Below are positions 10,720-22,262 of a stretch of DNA of 64,000 bases, piece after piece. Position 1 is the stretch's first letter; each line of letters starts with the position of its first letter. A program made the translations under genes and the position numbers. The DNA lies in contig JAMZAV010000778.1 in NCBI GenBank assembly GCA_024449915.1, forward strand, positions 372,001-436,000, written 5' to 3'. This stretch comes from Sweltsa coloradensis. Its lineage: Eukaryota > Arthropoda > Insecta > Plecoptera > Chloroperlidae. Under the pieces are notes generated by a model, which was not told the origin of the DNA, did no database searches, and saw only the letters and a list, made by a program, of their open reading frames with translations.

Positions 10720-10870
10720 GTGGTTCACGGCTCCAAAATCACCAAGTATTGAGGAATTTTAAGACCGTGGTAGAAGTTCAAAATCTCTAGCCTGAAGCAG
10801 GAATCAAACCCGGAACCTTCTGTAATGGAAGAAGAGACTAAAACCAATGGAGCAACGAGCTTTTTACATT
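10720..10870 (-). repeat. tRNA-derived SINE family B, degraded copy
   Basis: cacggctccaaaatcacc near 10727 and gaatcaaacccggaacctt near 10801 match the copy at 53985-54176 in the same order. On the minus strand the latter is a B-box-like element (aaggttccgggtttgattc). Confidence 0.6.
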
Positions 10871-10964
10871 TTTAAATATGTTATTTGTATTATTCACACT
10901 TATTTTATAACTTAGACATGATGCGTATTGCCTTGGCTTCCGTAAAGTCAACACAGCATACTTT

Positions 10965-10980
10965 CCCCCCCCCCCCCCCC
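10965..10980 (+). repeat. C16 homopolymer
   Basis: An uninterrupted run of 16 C, followed by tccctcccccc, abutting the truncated 5S-SINE. Confidence 0.95.
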
Positions 10981-10990
10981 TCCCTCCCCC

Positions 10991-11396
10991 CGAAGTTAAG
11001 CAGCCTTCGGGCTTGGTCAGGGGTAGAGTGGGTGACCGTGCCCTGATACATACGTATACCGCTGGTTAGAGCAGATGGAGGGTTCCAGAGCTAGTGTAAC
11101 GGCTTCGTTCTCCTCGACGTCTGCTCGGCAGTCCGGGTTAGTGGGGGAACTTATATGACTGTCAAGGTTACACCACCCTTTCGGATGGGACGTTAAGCTG
11201 TTTGTGTCCCCTTGGTACTTTTCGAAAGGAGTAGGCTACGTGCCGGTACCGGGTTTCCCCTCCTCCCTTCTGTTCATACTTCATCCTCATCTATCACCAC
11301 TCATCGTCTCGAATAGCCAAAGTGCATTAATATGAGACGTTAAGCAATATCCAATCAATTAATCAATCAATCAATCAATCAAAAAACATAATTAGT
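10991..11396 (+). repeat. 5S-rRNA-derived SINE, 5' truncated
   Basis: The head gaagttaagcagccttcggg, then cttggtcag, then gtgggtgaccg matches the internal Pol III promoter of animal 5S rRNA (GAAGCTAAGCAGGGTCGGGC..TGGATGGGAGACCG). The body (cggcttcgttctcctcgacg, tgactgtcaaggttacacca, ggtacttttcgaaaggagta) is shared with copies at 48955-49316 and 54909-55236. The 3' end is an (AATC)n tail at about 11352-11382. This is a SINE3-type architecture. Confidence 0.85.
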
Positions 11397-11593
11397 CCCA
11401 ATAATAAACACTCATCTCCATGATGACATGATCGTTACTCTGAAATGTCTTCAAACGAGGTGACCAGCTATTGAAGTGAACGATCAAGTACATTAGTACG
11501 CGAGTACAAGCTATACCAATGTGATATAATTTGTACACGCGCCAAGTCTATCGACGTTCCCATGTAGGATGCGCATTGATTATAGAGGGGAGA

Positions 11594-11605
11594 GGGGGGG
11601 GGGGG
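11594..11605 (+). repeat. G12 homopolymer
   Basis: A G12 run following gagggga in otherwise AT-rich DNA. Confidence 0.9.
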
Positions 11606-11824
11606 TTACCTCAGCTCTGCTCAGTCCATACCTGCCTCTGTTTTAATTAAAGCCGTTCCTGCCAAGGAAACGTTTTTCCCCCACCACATTTAGAATTATA
11701 GCTATAGCTGTGACGCCTAAAATGTACAACATATTGTATAACGTTGTTCTGAATTTGCATTCTCGAATTTTTAATTGCCCGAAAGCGAATCGTGGCCAAC
11801 CAGTTGGTCGCTATTTCACATTAG

Positions 11825-11995
11825 GGAGCTAAACTCCCCTATAAACATTATACTTTTCACTCCGTCCGTCCGTCTGTGCGTGTGCCACGTTGCCCGATAA
11901 AAACCGAACATGACCATACATGTGTTTTTATTACATTGCTCTTCATGACACAGAAACATACCAAACCCTAGGGTTCAAAGGGTTGGCTTGGTTTT
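11825..11995 (-). repeat. Repeat family W copy
   Basis: On the minus strand: acacatgtatggtcatgttc, ggtttttatcg, gcacacgcacagacggacgg, ending near ctccctaatg. This matches the 3' half of the full copy at 16676-16850. Confidence 0.6.
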
Positions 11996-13350
11996 TGATA
12001 CGCTTTGAATTATTTACGTGTCAGTTGTTAGAGTTATGTGGGGAACACCGTAAATAATGACTTTATTGTTAATTTCTATCTGAGCGAAATCTCACCAAAA
12101 TGAGCAAATAAACCAGATCTAAATATTGTGATTTCCTTGTTATTATGTTCTGTACCATAATGTTACTTCAAAGACCTTTTGAGGGCATTAGTTTGCAAAT
12201 AATACACTCCACGAGTTTTAACCTCCGGCGGTTGAGGCTCTTTACCAAACCCATTTCCTTTATACTTAAGAGCTTTAAGTTACTCCTTTGATAACATATA
12301 ATTAGCGCTTTGACCGAGAACTAGAGTGTCTCTGTCGTTTGCAGGGTTTCGAGGCTGTCCAATGAGTAGGAAAGAGTCCATGCAAGCTTTGAGTACACAA
12401 GGCATAAAAGCCTTCGGGCAAATTCTCTTCGCACTCCCGACTGTCTTATGTTTCCACAGATGTTCGATAAATACAGATATAAAATTAAAACAGAAATAGC
12501 GGCGATGACGGTGTAAATATGATTGAAGATAAACAATAAAAACTGTTTCGCGTAGGTGTAATTGATTGTATGGAAATCAAACCAGTAGTAAAAACGATTT
12601 AGAATAAGATGATTTTGAATTTCTACATTGATTTTCATATAATAAAAATTGATTCAAGATATGATTAATATATACAAAACGTGTATATAAAAGTTTTGGT
12701 AATTCAAAACAAATTACTGAAAAACAGAAAAAAACAATCAAATGCTATTAGTTGCAGAAAAGAAAGACCCACTAATAATGCCAAATGTCCTTTTTTCTCC
12801 ATACGGACTGCAGTCGTTCGGTTTACACCACATTTTGGTCCTGTTATAGTGATGTATTTACATTTTCGTACGGTATTTGTTTTTGTTAAAGAAATTATTT
12901 GGTTGAATTGACAATATAAACATTTTTACGTAACACTTGTAACTTTATTATAATAACGTAAGAAATTCACTTTTTAAAATCTTATAATATCAGCTTCATC
13001 TGAAGCATCTTCGTAACTTTACTTTACAACTTTATTAAAAAGTGTATTTCTAGCTTGACCCCTTACTGTAATATTCTTATGTATGAACTCATTTCTAATC
13101 GTGTATACTGTATAACGTGATTAATAATTTCTAACATGTTTCATTTTCTCGTTAGTTGTCTATGAATTGTTTCCCTGAATGGTATGTTATTCTCAACTGG
13201 GTTGCGTCTGATCTCTTTAGATAGGCCATATGTTCGATAAATTTCCAAATTGATGCGTGATGAGAAAACTTTAACTTCTTTTTTCTACTGTGTCAACCCT
13301 TCATATTGTTCTCTCGTGTTGTTCTTTTGTGTAATTGTCTTGACACATAC
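11996..13350. other. AT-rich, no firm gene
   Basis: I see one weak candidate: a minus-strand frame at 12321-12638 of 105 residues, with one hydrophobic segment (about residues 35-60) followed by a basic stretch of more balanced base composition. No domain is recognised and it has no clear splice context, so I do not call it a gene. Confidence 0.35.
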
Positions 13351-13354
13351 ATAC

Positions 13355-13432
13355 CCGGCACCTCCACCAACGAGATTTGAAGGCTCAACATTTGGATTAA
13401 GTAGCTTCGCTCCCTTTTCAAATAAATCTACA
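13355..13432 (-). repeat. Repeat family W fragment
   Basis: acccggcacctccaccaacg is the reverse complement of the family W 5' block. A gtagcttcgctccc terminus follows about 45 bp later. Confidence 0.5.
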
Positions 13433-13679
13433 CTTTATTATTATTAAAATAAGTTATTAGGACAGAGACATGATTGAGAAAATAATTTTTAGTGAAATTA
13501 ATTGAACCATACATTGGTGAAAATTCCCAAAACATGTCAGAAAGTAACCATTTTCTTGATTCTTTAAGACCAATACAATTCTTAAACTTTTCCAATTTTT
13601 ACAGACTTGTATCAAGAGTTTCCTCATAGGAGTCAAGGAAACGGTGTGGGTTGAGCTATATAAGTGGATTAGCCACGTC

Positions 13680-13845
13680 CCGTCTCGCATCGGGTCGGGT
13701 CGGGACGGGACGGCCTTGCCCCAACCTACAGTAGCAGATCTATAAGGCTGGGCTCTAGTCCCACAAACACTGTGTTGAGCAGGGTGCTCACGTTATATTG
13801 TCTCACCCCCCTCCCCCCCCCACCCCATCCCCCCCCACCCTCGCG
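13680..13845. repeat. GC-rich simple sequence
   Basis: A (GGTC/GGGAC)n-like stretch (cgggtcgggtcgggacggga) followed by C-rich tracts ccccctcccccccccacccc near 13806-13846. Confidence 0.7.
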
Positions 13846-13944
13846 CAAACTTCGAGGTTCCCCACCATGTTGATAGATTCATTTCAAGGTTATACGGGAG
13901 ACGACTTTGGCTTATGATTAATTAATAATTAGTAGATTTATTAC

Positions 13945-14205
13945 CGACAGTGTTGGCTCGAGCGTTAAGCGCGGACTCTGATTCGGGAGGTCCCGGGTTC
14001 AAATCCCGTCGAGACCGGCAATCCTGACTGAAGGTTTTTTCGAGGTTTTCCTCAGTCGTTAATGCGAATGCAAGGGATTGAGTCCTCTTAAACAGCCCTC
14101 GGACATCCCTTCACAATTGTCTTATCCGCAACATACCTAGTTAGACACCTGAAGAGGGGCATGAATTGCACCCTGGGCAGGCTTTCACATAAATTAAAAT
14201 TAAAA
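13945..14205 (+). repeat. tRNA-derived SINE family C
   Basis: The head runs from gacagtgttggctcgagcg (A box) through ggtcccgggttcaaatcccg (B box). The body (caatcctgactgaagg, gcaagggattgagtc, cggacatcccttcacaattg, acctgaagaggggcatg, caccctgggcag) matches 40462-40715 (plus) and 18722-18940 (minus). No coding capacity is seen. Confidence 0.85.
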
Positions 14206-14273
14206 TTAAGTAGATTTATTTTGTAACAAAATTGTGAAAAAAACCACAACAATTACGATTTTGTTTCAAACTT

Positions 14274-14368
14274 GGCACCTCCACCAAAATATATCATCGC
14301 TGGATGTTTATTTTTATTTTTGTCGATAATCATGATGATATGATTAAGTAGCTTCGCTCCTTATTTTG
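14274..14368 (-). repeat. Repeat family W fragment
   Basis: ggcacctccaccaaaat is the inverted family W 5' block; gtagcttcgctccttattt closes the copy. Confidence 0.5.
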
Positions 14369-14413
14369 CGAACTCCCGTACCTGTGCTTGTTTTAATGGA
14401 TCTATAGTTTATC

Positions 14414-14596
14414 TTATAAACCACTTAACTGAACTAAAACCTGGGTTACTTACTTTTCATCGCGATATTTCGGAAAACTCCGTTTCTTTCCTCAAGCATC
14501 CATGCGCGACTGCTTGAGGAAGGAGACGGAGCTCTCCGAAATATCGTGATTAAAAGTAAGTAACCCAGGTTTTAGTTCTGTTAAGTGGTTTTATAA
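14414..14596. repeat. Near-perfect ~84-bp inverted repeat
   Basis: Arms 14414-14497 and 14512-14596 pair almost fully around a 14-bp loop. The right arm contains cttgaggaaggaga, then ggagctctccgaaatatc. This again gives a CUGANGA-like box, a stem and GAAA, the same arrangement as the 10171-10367 hairpin with different bases in the stems. Confidence 0.85.
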
Positions 14597-14599
14597 TAT

Positions 14600-15780
14600 A
14601 CGTTCCGGGTTAATGAGTTGTTGTGATATTTTTAAAAATATAATTCATCTGTTATAATATATTTTTTACGATCATCGGGCGTAACAATAACATGAACAAA
14701 ATGAAAGCCAAGTTACGACTCGCTAGCCGATCACAAGAACGAGGTTAGCTTGTCAACAGTATTTATTGTTTCGTTTTATATTGTAGGTAGTTATTTATTT
14801 AAAGTACAGCCTAGTCAACTGTGCAAGGAAGACAAAGAAACGAAAACGAATCCGTACTTGCTTGTAGCATAATTAGGTGTTCAGACATTTAAAACTTTCA
14901 TTGAGTAATTTAATAATCAACATGCAAAATACTTTCGTGATCAGATAAGCTATAGATATTAATTAATCATGACAGAAGTATCGTATTATATGGATGGAAT
15001 TCAAGGTTCTATACAATGGTTACGGTGATTGGATTTATTTTGTTAGGATAAAATGTATAGCTACTTCAGATAATTTATATAAGAATAGATTGCAGTAACG
15101 AATTGATGTGATGTGTAGTTTTTACATCATTTTTATATGATACTATAGATAGTAAGCTATTTGGCCTTGAAACATATTTCTAGCTAAGTGTTTCTTTAAA
15201 CGCAAACTGGAGATCTTTGGCGGTTGATAGTGTATTCAGAGCTTGCTTTCTAGACCACCAACCCCAATACCAGACCCACTTTGGACGTCAGTTAGTCTAG
15301 CACGGCTGGGCGAAGATGACGGTGACCTCCGAAGAAAATTCGTCGAATACAAAAAAAAAATGTAAATTTGCCAAAAAGGTTTAAAGAAGCCTTCCATCAA
15401 TTAATATCAATTTTATGGGTATTTGTTTTAAAACTGAAATAAGTTAAGATGTTAGGATAAAGATTGATTAGAATACAAAGTTTTTAAGCATAAGCCCGCT
15501 TACTTGAAGACATAGTTTTTTTATTCATAGCAGGCGGGTCAAACTTTTACGACAATTTCTATAAATCACTAAAGATTGACTTGTTTTCATAAGGTCAGAT
15601 AAAGGTTCCTAATGTGTATGTTGTGTGAAACAAATAAGGAAACTAAAATAATAATAATGGTTTTAAGCACAAAATTATATAATTGTCATTTATTAAGCAC
15701 GGGAGAACCCAAAATAGTGAGTGAAGTTTGTTTATCCACAGATTGTCTAAGAGGGATACACAGATAAAACAAGGTTTAGC
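14600..15780. other. Non-coding, no gene recognised
   Basis: AT-rich. It contains no coding region or known repeat that I can identify. Confidence 0.4.
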
Positions 15781-15783
15781 AAT

Positions 15784-15860
15784 AATCTGTTTTGGTGGAG
15801 GTGCCGGGTTCACACATTTCCATCTTTGAGTGAGGCTAAAATATCCTTCTTCTGACCCAC
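15784..15860 (+). repeat. Repeat family W 5' block
   Basis: gttttggtggaggtgccggg followed by ttcacacatttccatctttg. The 24222 copy has the same start. Confidence 0.55.
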
Positions 15861-15952
15861 AGTATCACCAAGAAACATTCTGTATCATACATGTTGAAGA
15901 ACAATATCAACAAGTAACATACCTCCCCTAATGATAAACAATAACCATGGTT

Positions 15953-16250
15953 GGTTTTCCATGTAGCTAGACCTAGACCTTGTATTACCCGTAGATATAA
16001 TATCACCTGTCGTTTACCTTAATTTTATAATAATTTACCTAATTTACCAAAGTTCGACATATTCTCTGATTTTAATTCTTTTAAAACATCAATCCGCGAT
16101 TGGACTGCAGTTGAAGGTCATTACATAAGCATTTCCCCTCTATTCTTTTATTCACACATTCCTGTTAATATTTTTTTACATAAAAGTTATTCTCATGTTT
16201 TGCTGCACTTATCATTTTTTATATATTTGCTTGTTGTTCATCACCATGTT
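15953..16250 (+). pseudogene. LINE 3' end (ORF2 C-terminus and 3' UTR)
   Basis: Matches 49545-49830 over its length: ttccatgtagctagacctag, ttacccgtagat, gaccatt-type blocks, then ttggactgcagttgaaggtc at the protein end and a T-rich 3' UTR. The frame in the sister copy ends IRDWTAVEGH, a pattern seen at the C-terminus of CR1/L2-type LINEs. This copy is interrupted by small indels. Confidence 0.6.
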
Positions 16251-16675
16251 TAGGGAACCCAGATAATATTATGTTAACATGCATTTCAGCCCTTGAAGTT
16301 ACCAATCAGCCTACTTCGTCTTGTTGTTGCGAACCTTGTTATAATTTTAATCAAACTAGCCTTGGTATCGTCTATCACACCCTTAATTTATAATTCATTA
16401 TTTAACTAGCGATGAAAAGAATAATCACTAACTTTATTGTGCCACAGTGATTGCGTATTGTGTTGTGAGTGAAAGAAGCGCCAGACCATGGTTATTATTT
16501 ATCATTAGGGGAGGTGTGTTTTATTTTGTAATTTACGTGCATTGTGTTTCTCACCATGAAATTACTTGAAGGTTTTCGAACTTGTATTGTGAGCAACCAA
16601 ACATCATTTGGGGGTAAAATAGAGGAGGTGGCGAATATAAAGAGGGTTTGAAATAGATTATTGTTTTAACCTACA

Positions 16676-16850
16676 TTAATGGTGGAGGTGTTGAGTACAT
16701 AAATTTAGAATTGTGTAGGGCTAGCCTTGTCCCCAGGTTTAGCAAAAAGTTTAGACAATCGGAGAACGTGTTATGTATTTATCGTGAGACGAGACACACG
16801 CACAGACGGACGAAAAAATGATTCTTACAGAGGGCTTCGCTCCTTAGTTT
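16676..16850 (+). repeat. Repeat family W, most complete short copy
   Basis: 5' aatggtggaggtgttgag; the middle has ttatcgtgagacgagacaca and cgcacagacggacg; it ends gggcttcgctccttag. This gives a working definition of the family: about 170-250 bp and non-coding. Confidence 0.6.
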
Positions 16851-17850
16851 TCAATTAAATCATTTTACATTGTTGTACTTAACTTTTCGAGCTACAACAC
16901 CAAATGTGTTCTATTATCAAATAAAATGTGATTTCCTCGGTTCTTCCTACCGTGAGTATAGGTCTGTTCGATCGTTTTTGTTTTGTTTGTACACGTCTAT
17001 TTATTGTCTATTGGTATAGTTTAAATTAATAACTAGCCGGATGAGTAGATTCAGTGTTCTTACGAATTATTTATAATTTTATTTTAAAAATGAAGTCATA
17101 ACAATAATAAAGAGAGCGAATCAATTATATTTTTCCAAAATATCCTTAAATTGTTATCGTACTTAACATGGATTGAAAATGTGTTTTATTGCAATACATT
17201 GAAATCAATTGTAACAATCTTTTAATCAGCTTTCTATCTAAAAAAAATTAGTAGTTTAATAGTTACAACATCAACAACAGTTACGTACATCAACAAAAAT
17301 GACAGCACATTCGTAAACATATTTTAACGGGTAGTTTAAAAAGCAAATATACACGTTAATATTTCTAATGAAAAAATCACTGCAATTTGAGAGTGTAAGG
17401 CGTCTAGGTATTAATACGGTGAAAACTAAGAAAATTCCGTACATGAACAATAAGGAAAATGTTCATTTTATACTTTTTAAAAGCCAATAATATTCTTAAC
17501 GAACGTTTGAATTCTTGAAACTACGATCAAGGACTTTAAATTGTTGTCTGAAAATGACATGTATAATTTAATGATATAATGGCTCAAGTTTAAGATTTTT
17601 CAACCAATTTCAAAATAAACGACGATATAACAATTCTGCTGATGCAAGCATAAGATTCTTCCATTAATATCGTTTCTCTGCTTACCGATATAAAATACCT
17701 CATCTTTATTGCTTCATTTTACATTATCCGTAAAAATTCTTTATTGACTATTTGACATTTATACTGTTGTTTGATTTCTTATTTCACTTTTAATACTGAT
17801 TATGGCAGATATTAGTTATTACAAAGCTATACACTTGTCGATAAAGCTAC
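16851..17850. other. AT-rich, no gene recognised
   Basis: No coding region or repeat family recognised. Confidence 0.4.
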
Positions 17851-17851
17851 C

Positions 17852-17940
17852 CCGACTTAGAACCGAACCCGGGTCATCCGGCTTTATACGTTCCGACACT
17901 TGAGCAAGTATAATGAGCTATTTGAGCCACAGGATACCTT
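17852..17940 (-). repeat. tRNA-derived, degraded
   Basis: On the minus strand an A-box-like ctgtggctcaaatagctcat and a B-box-like gacccgggttcggttctaag are about 55 bp apart, the tRNA spacing. The stems do not pair well. It could be a SINE head or a worn tRNA. Confidence 0.4.
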
Positions 17941-18156
17941 TATTTCGACATTGATATTTTTTGTATTTGTATTTTTACTGTGAAATGTACATTTAACACG
18001 TGCTTAACGCAATTTCTTAGGTATTGGCTAAAAAAGTGCTAAAATAAACGTACGGCTTAAAATGAGATTAAAAATAATTTGCACCTAATTTTTAATGTAT
18101 TTTTAACAGTACATAAGATTCGCGGACGTTAATAAAATGTTATTTCTACATCCGTA

Positions 18157-18565
18157 TTGATAAGATTAAGCTGCTCTGCTACCACATGCCACATGCGTAT
18201 CTCGTCACAACGCAGCCTATCTGCAGAGCGCGTGCATGCAAGCAGACCGGACAAAACCAACCCTTACCTCCGATCTGGGAATCCACCGACCAGCTGTCCG
18301 AGCTTCATCTGTGCACAGTGGTGCAGTGAAGGTCACTCGAATAGGGGTGTAAACCGCGCGTAGAGAGCAGGTGTGCAGCTACGCAGGCAGATGCCAGTGA
18401 CTGGAACGCCAGTCGAGTTCTGAGCAGCCTCCTTGCCGGCACTACCAATACAGATCGATACGACGCTAGGGCGGGACGGGCGCAGGCGTCGCGACGCTCA
18501 CAGGTACGAACACGTGACGAGATAACACGTGATAACGAGATTAGAGATGTTTGGCCACGTTGCAC
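18157..18565. other. CpG-rich, GC-rich island
   Basis: About 400 bp clearly richer in G+C and CpG than the flanks, open on both strands (plus 18157-18363, minus 18305-18565). A possible splice donor cacag/gtacga lies near 18502. It might be a promoter with a first non-coding exon, or a fragment of a GC-rich mobile element like the one at 58827-64000. No domain is recognised in either frame. Confidence 0.4.
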
Positions 18566-18721
18566 TGCACTGCATCATCACTCACGAGTATCGTATCTTA
18601 TCTTGGTTCGATAACGAGAGGTCGATTCTTCTTTAGGAGCATTTCCGGAAACCAGTAAGCGTTTGATTGACACTAAACTTTTGTTCGATTGTCGTGCAAG
18701 GATGTGTGTACAACGTTCTAA

Positions 18722-18940
18722 TTCAAATTATCTTGAGAAACCTGCCCAGAGGGCATGCAATGTCTGTCTTACTAGGTATGTTGGTGTTAGGACAATGTGA
18801 AGGGATGTCCGAGGATTCAATCCCTTGGTTCGCATAACTATGAAGAAGCCCTCGGGGAATACTTTCAGTCAGGATACCGTCTCGAGGGATTTATACCTGG
18901 ACCTACGAATTAGTCGCGCGCTTAGCGTGTGTGCCAAACT
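18722..18940 (-). repeat. tRNA-derived SINE family C, body
   Basis: The inverted copy of 13945-14205: cctgcccagagggcatg, tactaggtatgttg, gggatgtccgagg, caatccctt and gtcaggatacc occur in reverse order. The tRNA head is damaged (near 18880-18935). Confidence 0.75.
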
Positions 18941-19172
18941 TTGGTACAACGTCCTTAATACAAATATTATAAACGTTATCGTTGATTAGTTGGAACAAAG
19001 TGATAGATTTAACTTTATTTGGAATCCAGTATCTTCAAAACAAATTTTAATTGTTTATTATGTCAAGTTTTATTTTTGTTGTGACAAAAAGGAATAATTC
19101 ATTTATCTTTCTTCGATATCGGGGCATAGTTCACATCAATCAGAATGAGATGATTCCTAGGAACAGGAAAAT

Positions 19173-19188
19173 CCCCCCCCCCCCCCCC
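19173..19188 (+). repeat. C16 homopolymer
   Basis: An uninterrupted run of 16 C. Confidence 0.95.
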
Positions 19189-19978
19189 ACAAAAATGCAG
19201 TGCTGCATCATCTTAAATATCAAATAAATAAATATTTCCAAGGTCACAACGTTAATGAGATATCTCACTTTAAATGGGGGAAGCGCAGAAAAAAATATGA
19301 ATTAAAATACGACAGACTGGATTAAAGTTGTGCACTCGATTCCCGTCACCAAACGAACTGACTGAAGTTTGGATAAGTGGTAAGCAAATGGATATATGTT
19401 AAGTTTCCTATGTAGGCCTTTTGGATCAGCATTGTCGTAATTTTTTCATGAACAAGGTCAACTAAGTAACTTCCTGCAGCTACAGCACCCATTACTGCAA
19501 AACATCGCTACTATTTGTTCATTACCTCATTTACCCCAACTTCCTCTTCTTCAAATAGTCTGTATCATATTCCGGGATACATCATTTAGTAATGGGATTG
19601 AAACGAATCGTTGAGTTTACTCGTCTAGTTGCTCAGTGTTTGCAAACACAATCAACATCCTTGTTAGGATTCTGAATAAAACAGGAACATGTGAGGTTTA
19701 TCTCATCTGTTCAGAGCTCCACCTCACTCCATCCTGCCCCACTTTACACAAACGAACGTAAACCTGAATAGTGGTTGCACTTGTATACATACCCATCCAT
19801 AAAACATTTAAATGGGAGAGTTAACTCTTTTCTTTAACAATCCTATTAACTTGGATTAATTTATCATTATTCTAGGTCAACCATTTCAAAACCAGTTTAT
19901 GTATATTTATGTGTTGGTTTAATAAACATTATTACTGTTAAGGGAGTATCCAAAATAGGGAGCGAAGCTACTTTATTA

Positions 19979-19997
19979 AACGACGACGACGACAACG

Positions 19998-20050
<53 letters not shown>

Positions 20051-20063
20051 CACGACCACGACA
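19979..20063 (+). repeat. (CGACAA)n / (CGAC)n microsatellite
   Basis: Runs of cgacgacgacgacaacgacg, then cgacaa repeated. The Leu-Ser repeat read on the other strand is an artefact of this simple sequence. A gagcgaagctactt block like the family W end lies just upstream (19960). Confidence 0.95.
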
Positions 20064-21620
20064 TCAAGAATCTACACATAAGTAAAGTATTTTTCGAACT
20101 GCCGATAAAATAAATAGGCCTACAAATACGTAGTAACTTTACATTTCTATTTAGTGTGCTGTTTTCTGATCTAAATTCAGTACATGAATCAAATAGAAAC
20201 AGTATTTAACAATTTAATAAGCTTTGATTTGCCATATCAATTTAACAAAACTAATGCTTTGTTCTCTCAATCCATCAACCACAGCGCTCGCATAAATGTC
20301 CAATAACACACAGCAACATATATACCGTACTGTAATCAGATGATTTACCGCATATTATGTGATCAAAGTGATGTGATGGTCGATAGCATCCTGATCACCA
20401 ATGAAACTCTTTGATAGATCGAAACCGCCCTCGCTGCAGCTTTCAAATCAAATATTCAACCAGGTCACGGTACCCTAGTTCCCAACTAGGACACGCTAGT
20501 TAGACCTTCATAGAATGTTCAGGATTAACCGCGTACTTGACTTTAGAAATATATTAAAGAGAACAACTTATGTAATATATCATTGTGTATACAACAACAA
20601 AATGAATATTTTGAAATATACGGGACGTCTCCAGCTATACAAGTTTATTTTATTCTAATATAAATGACATTTTTCAGATGAGCTAAGGTCTATACTTAGG
20701 CCTAACATTGGAATATAATGGTTTATGTTTTATTGTCAGACGTTGTAGTTATTAGTAAATGAATGACACAACATAATTTACATACATCAATTGACTATAA
20801 TGTCTAAAGTATGATTCAAAATATAATCTCATATATTCCTAGTATTAATAATTTTGACGATTGTCTACTTTCGTATTCATGCTTTTAACAACTTATAAGT
20901 AATGAAATTGTTTTGTCTTAGTCCAACAAGTGAGCGAAGTGGGTTTTGTAATACGTTGAAAACTTTCTTAGCTGTTATTTTTTATTTCCCTTATTGTATT
21001 TTGTTTATATCGAATGGAATAATTTTTCGATTTTTATCTAAAAATACTTATTTTGCAAGTGTGTCATATATTGAAATACATGCAGTAATGTGGTTAAGTT
21101 TAGTAGAAATCAAATATCATACGCAACAATTTGGTCGACTATAGACATTGATATCAGGACGGGGTGTTTTATATTTATTTGTGTTTTATAATTTATTTTT
21201 GATTATTTGCTATAGTTACAATAATTCTAAAAACGCTCACATCCAATTGTGACATCACCGTTTCTACTTTATGTGAACCTTCATCGGCGCCAAGTGTAAA
21301 TCAAGCTTCGAGTTCTGGTCGTTGTTAGCCCCATAACTTGGACCAAGCACCACTCTACACCTGAAACCGTTCTCCCCGCCCTTATCAATGCTAAGAGGAT
21401 GTGTATGTGGCACTTGTCAGAACCCATCTGATATACGAGGTAGCCAAGAACCAAACTTAGGAAAACAATAAAATCCAATTGGAGAGTTTCCAAGCTAGAG
21501 CTGCCCGCCTTAGCAGCCTTCAGAGTCCAAGAAAACCGATCACCTTTCTTAGAAAGCGAGAAAAGAAAGCAGATAAGAGTCGTCTCTTTTATAGGGTTTG
21601 AATTTGTATTCTTGGAATAA
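20064..21620. other. Non-coding, no gene recognised
   Basis: AT-rich to about 21250. Then 21270-21600 is of more even composition, but the minus-strand frame there (21281-21859) runs through the GA microsatellite and shows no known domain. I do not call a gene. Confidence 0.4.
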
Positions 21621-21624
21621 AGTC

Positions 21625-21625
<1 letters not shown>

Positions 21626-21674
<49 letters not shown>

Positions 21675-21677
21675 GGC
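21626..21677 (+). repeat. (GA)n microsatellite
   Basis: About 50 bp of alternating GA with one GACAGA interruption near the end. Confidence 0.97.
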
Positions 21678-22203
21678 ATTCGTTGAAGAATTTCATTCGT
21701 TTCGTTTATACTACCTAAGAGTAACGTGTGGAATCTTCTTACGTATATCTCAAATATACGTAAAGCTGGATCTGAGAAAAGAACGCATGCGGTACGTAAC
21801 ATAATATCACCAGAGGAAATTGAATTTTGGAATTTCAGGTAGACAGATTGTGTTTTCAATAAAAACCAGGTGAAACTGAATAGTTTGGTTGGGATTTATT
21901 TTTTATTCTGATTTGCAAATATGTTTGAGATGTGTGTACTTCTCAAACAACTCGGATATATTTCTCGATCTAGGTGCCCGTTAGGGCGCCGCAGCCAAGC
22001 CGCGGTGCGCTCCACACTCAAGCACCTTATACACCAAGCAGAGTTGGGGTGATTTCGAGGTGTTACCCAGCCGTCATGTAACGTGATGTGAACTTGAAAA
22101 CTATCACAATCGAGGGGATTTAGGTACCTGACAACACATGCCAAATTTTATTGGGGTACGATTATTCCTTCTTGGTGAAAAAATGGCTTGAAACATGCTC
22201 AAA

Positions 22204-22262
22204 ATCACTTTAAGGATGTTAGCTACTGCCTACTACTGCCTACTACTGCCTACTACTGCTAA
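22204..22262 (+). repeat. 10-bp minisatellite
   Basis: Units of gcctactact repeated about 3-4 times between gctactgc and gctaac. The mirror copy is at about 26473-26514. Confidence 0.9.

Noticed and set aside
10991..11120. 5S rRNA gene
   Set aside because: Only the internal promoter part of 5S is kept and it is followed by a repeated SINE body; same in the other copies.
12321..12638. Membrane-protein exon on the minus strand
   Set aside because: One hydrophobic stretch in AT-rich DNA is expected by chance; no splice sites or homologue seen.
19897..20079. Leu/Ser-repeat protein on the minus strand
   Set aside because: Produced entirely by the cgac/cgacaa microsatellite.
21281..21859. 192-residue minus-strand frame
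   Set aside because: It crosses the GA microsatellite, which supplies the Leu-Ser repeat; no domain or splice context supports it.
22204..22262. CRISPR-like array
   Set aside because: 10-bp head-to-tail minisatellite without spacers; eukaryotic context.
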